DNA from: a virus
Reading direction: 5' to 3' (one strand)
DNA length: 45,994 bases
Virus record (IMG/VR): IMGVR_UViG_3300036870_000006
Coordinates: 1-45,994 of that record
In this document: positions 44,266-45,994 of the stretch, piece by piece
How positions within the stretch are numbered: the first letter of the stretch is position 1
Layout of the letters: each line of letters begins with the position of its first letter
Position numbers and translations under genes: made by a program
Notes under the pieces: generated by a model
What the model was told of the DNA's origin: nothing
Databases searched by the model: none
The model's input: the letters and a program-made list of their open reading frames with translations, nothing else

Positions 44266-45994
44266 TCAATGGAGAGTCCATGTCCCATGTTTATCTTCTT
44301 CTAGCCATACGGTACTACTTACCCCTGTAAAACACACCGAGTCCCCAAGTGCTCCACCAGAAACAACGTATCCTCCTGAAGCCGAAGCTGTACCGTTTTG
44401 GTCGATAAACTGCCCGGACGCTGACGTGTTAATCGTGATAGTCCCTGTTTTTGCCGTATAGTGCCTGTAGCATCTCCGCTTACCCGCCGCCGCAGTGGGT
44501 AACGTATAGGTGATCCCGCCGTTGTTCGTAACATAATTGTTCACGTTCAACACGTTAAGCATCTCCGGGGATTCCACCGCAGGAGATAGGCTTGTGGTTA
44601 CCACTACATTTTGCAGACCGTCTACTGTTCCGGCTGTAGATATGTTGCCAACGACTGTAAGGCTCTTGTCGGCACCTATCGTCATTGCTGTTGCCCTAGT
44701 TGCTGAACCAACAGGGGCCGTCTTAAATTGGATATTGGTGGGCACATTCGTAGAAGTAATTGTCCCCGCTCCTGAGTCTACATATGTCTCGATGCTTGCC
44801 GGAGTCCGAAACGCCCCGCCGCCTTCAGCCTGGAAGAAAAAAGAGCCTATACGGTCACCGGCAAGAACGTCGGAGGGAGACGCCATCGAACCGCGTGACA
44901 TTTGCATCAGGACGCTGTTACCTGCCGCCGCGCTATTTACATAATTTGTGAGGTAGAGACTATTCGCAGCAACGGGGCCGTCAAGAGTGAATTTCGCAGT
45001 AGCTCCTCCGTTTACAGTCCTAGAGTATACATCTAATGGTGCCGTAGGGGATCTTCCAGCACCTAATGATACGTTTGATACTATGTTGCCACTCTGTACT
45101 TCGGTTATGGAAACTGATGGAACATATCCGGTAAAACCTGCTGCCGACCCCCCTAGTACCAGTTGCCCCGTAGTTGTGGCTGTTATATCTTCGGTATAAG
45201 TCCCATTCCCGGTGTATGAAGAACTATTCACTCCGCCTAAACTGAACAATATTGCCCCTGAACCAGAATAATTGGTCACAGTTACCGAAATCCTGTATTT
45301 TACTCCAATGGTGGGGGTGAATGCCGTATAGGTAGACCCTGGAGAAGCCGGGGAAGAACTCGCTTGCAAATGATCTGTAACAAATGTCCAGTTTGTGCCA
45401 AGAGTCCAATTCCCACTTGTGGCAAAACCGGTTACTTTTTCAGAGCTTTGCTGAATAGCTGTTTCTACTGTACCGGGGAATTTGGCATTACTATCCAATT
45501 GCGGCAACTGAGAGGCATTCATTCCGGTGGACAGAGTTGTACCCCATGAAGAACTGCCACTATAGTACGGGATACCACTACCGCCAGATGGCCATACCAT
45601 TGAACCACCACTTGATTGAGCAACCCATGAGCGAGTCCCATCTGTAGTGGAAGAAAGCACATATCCGTTTGAAGCTGGATTCCCTAAAGCCGGTTCCCAT
45701 GAGGTATCCAAAGAGGTGATGTTACTACCGGTAACTTTTGCTGTGACGTTGCCACCCTGCGATAAACCCCCCACCGTTACGTTAGTCATAACATTTGAAC
45801 CTTTTACCACGGCATCGGCAGTACCGTCCATGTCAACATTGCTTACTGAAATGCGTGAGGCATACCTACTCGTGCCATCAGTGCAATTCGTACCGGGGGA
45901 GTTGAAGTAAACTCCTGCTATAGCGCCCCCGCCTGATCCATCACCGCCAGAAGAAATGCCTGTTCCGATGATGTTTGAAGCCACCGAATCCCCG
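44266..45994 (-). CDS. Collagen-like / beta-helix fibre protein, C-terminal part (continuation of the gene at 1-1623)
   Basis: The reading frame enters from the right window edge and ends at 44266. In the circle it is continuous with 1-1623. The 3195-bp gene encodes 1064 aa, and residues 542-1064 lie at 45837-44266. This part is Ser/Thr/Gly/Asn-rich with beta-helix and beta-prism-like repeats. The last ~100 residues (GGITYTLPTAAAGKRRCYRH, GQFIDQNGTASASGGYVVSG) look like a C-terminal trimeric receptor-binding knob. The only strand difference between the two end copies is a silent Gly codon. Confidence 0.8.
   Translation of the reverse strand, partial: GDSVASNIIGTGISSGGDGSGGGAIAGVYFNSPGTNCTDGTSRYASRISVSNVDMDGTADAVVKGSNVMTNVTVGGLSQGGNVTAKVTGSNITSLDTSWEPALGNPASNGYVLSSTTDGTRSWVAQSSGGSMVWPSGGSGIPYYSGSSSWGTTLSTGMNASQLPQLDSNAKFPGTVETAIQQSSEKVTGFATSGNWTLGTNWTFVTDHLQASSSPASPGSTYTAFTPTIGVKYRISVTVTNYSGSGAILFSLGGVNSSSYTGNGTYTEDITATTTGQLVLGGSAAGFTGYVPSVSITEVQSGNIVSNVSLGAGRSPTAPLDVYSRTVNGGATAKFTLDGPVAANSLYLTNYVNSAAAGNSVLMQMSRGSMASPSDVLAGDRIGSFFFQAEGGGAFRTPASIETYVDSGAGTITSTNVPTNIQFKTAPVGSATRATAMTIGADKSLTVVGNISTAGTVDGLQNVVVTTSLSPAVESPEMLNVLNVNNYVTNNGGITYTLPTAAAGKRRCYRHYTAKTGTITINTSASGQFIDQNGTASASGGYVVSGGALGDSVCFTGVSSTVWLEEDKHGTWTLH
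45838..45994. repeat. Terminal direct repeat, right copy
   Basis: Second copy of the 157-bp end repeat, 156 of 157 identical to bases 1-157. The single mismatch is synonymous in the fibre gene. See the left copy for interpretation. Confidence 0.9.

Overview
The window is an essentially complete genome of a tailed phage with a P22-like short-tail module, carried on a contig that closes on itself. Bases 1-157 recur at 45838-45994 with one synonymous mismatch, so the unit is about 45,837 bp, and a long fibre gene reads through the junction in frame. The set of P22 gp4-like and gp10-like tail-hub proteins, three gp7/16/20-type internal proteins, a gp1-type portal and a GH19 endolysin points to a podovirus of a Gram-negative host. 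A small lipoprotein with a lipobox and consensus sigma70-like promoters agree with that. I found no integrase, DNA polymerase or lysogeny module. The host genus cannot be fixed from the sequence.

Layout. A divergent control region (about 26.93-27.20 kb) separates two transcription blocks. Leftward from a strong promoter (TTTACA-17-TATAAT, overlapped by a 16-bp palindrome) runs the late block. Its order is a DUF1376-like protein, TerS, an HNH endonuclease, TerL, a DUF1003-like membrane protein, portal, GroES-like protein, scaffold, major capsid protein, a homing endonuclease, head and tail-hub proteins, a cupin-SET fusion protein, internal/ejection proteins, a cluster of tiny basic, lipoprotein and membrane proteins, a tailspike and a collagen-like fibre. 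Past the contig junction come the lysis genes, ending at a terminator near 42.5 kb. Rightward from 27.13 kb runs the early block of more than 40 mostly very small genes: zinc-ribbon proteins, a Lar-like protein, ParB-like, YopX, an Arc-like regulator, a RecE-like PD-(D/E)XK nuclease, an AAA ATPase, a replication protein and a T7 gp4-like primase-helicase. An XRE regulator and a string of small cassettes follow.

The most unusual content is a set of nine imperfect hairpins in the early block that look like integron attC sites. They have an RYYYAAC-like left end and a GTTRRRY-like right end, a stem with extrahelical bases, and all lie in one orientation. The upstream ORF's stop codon often lies inside the left TAAC, and the next ORF starts 8-34 nt after the right end. 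No integron integrase is present. Four other signals stand out. TerL is split at its Walker A by an intein carrying the full W-C-T signature of class 3 inteins. A roughly 100-nt leader at 35474-35575 can form two hairpins plus a terminator-like hairpin, with a perfect 7-bp loop-loop pairing. A 14-bp hairpin buries the ribosome site and start codon of the homing endonuclease. A cupin-SET fusion sits among the virion genes.

All functional names are family recognitions made by eye from the translated sequence. Starts were chosen by ribosome-binding site, overlap with the upstream stop and family N-terminus.
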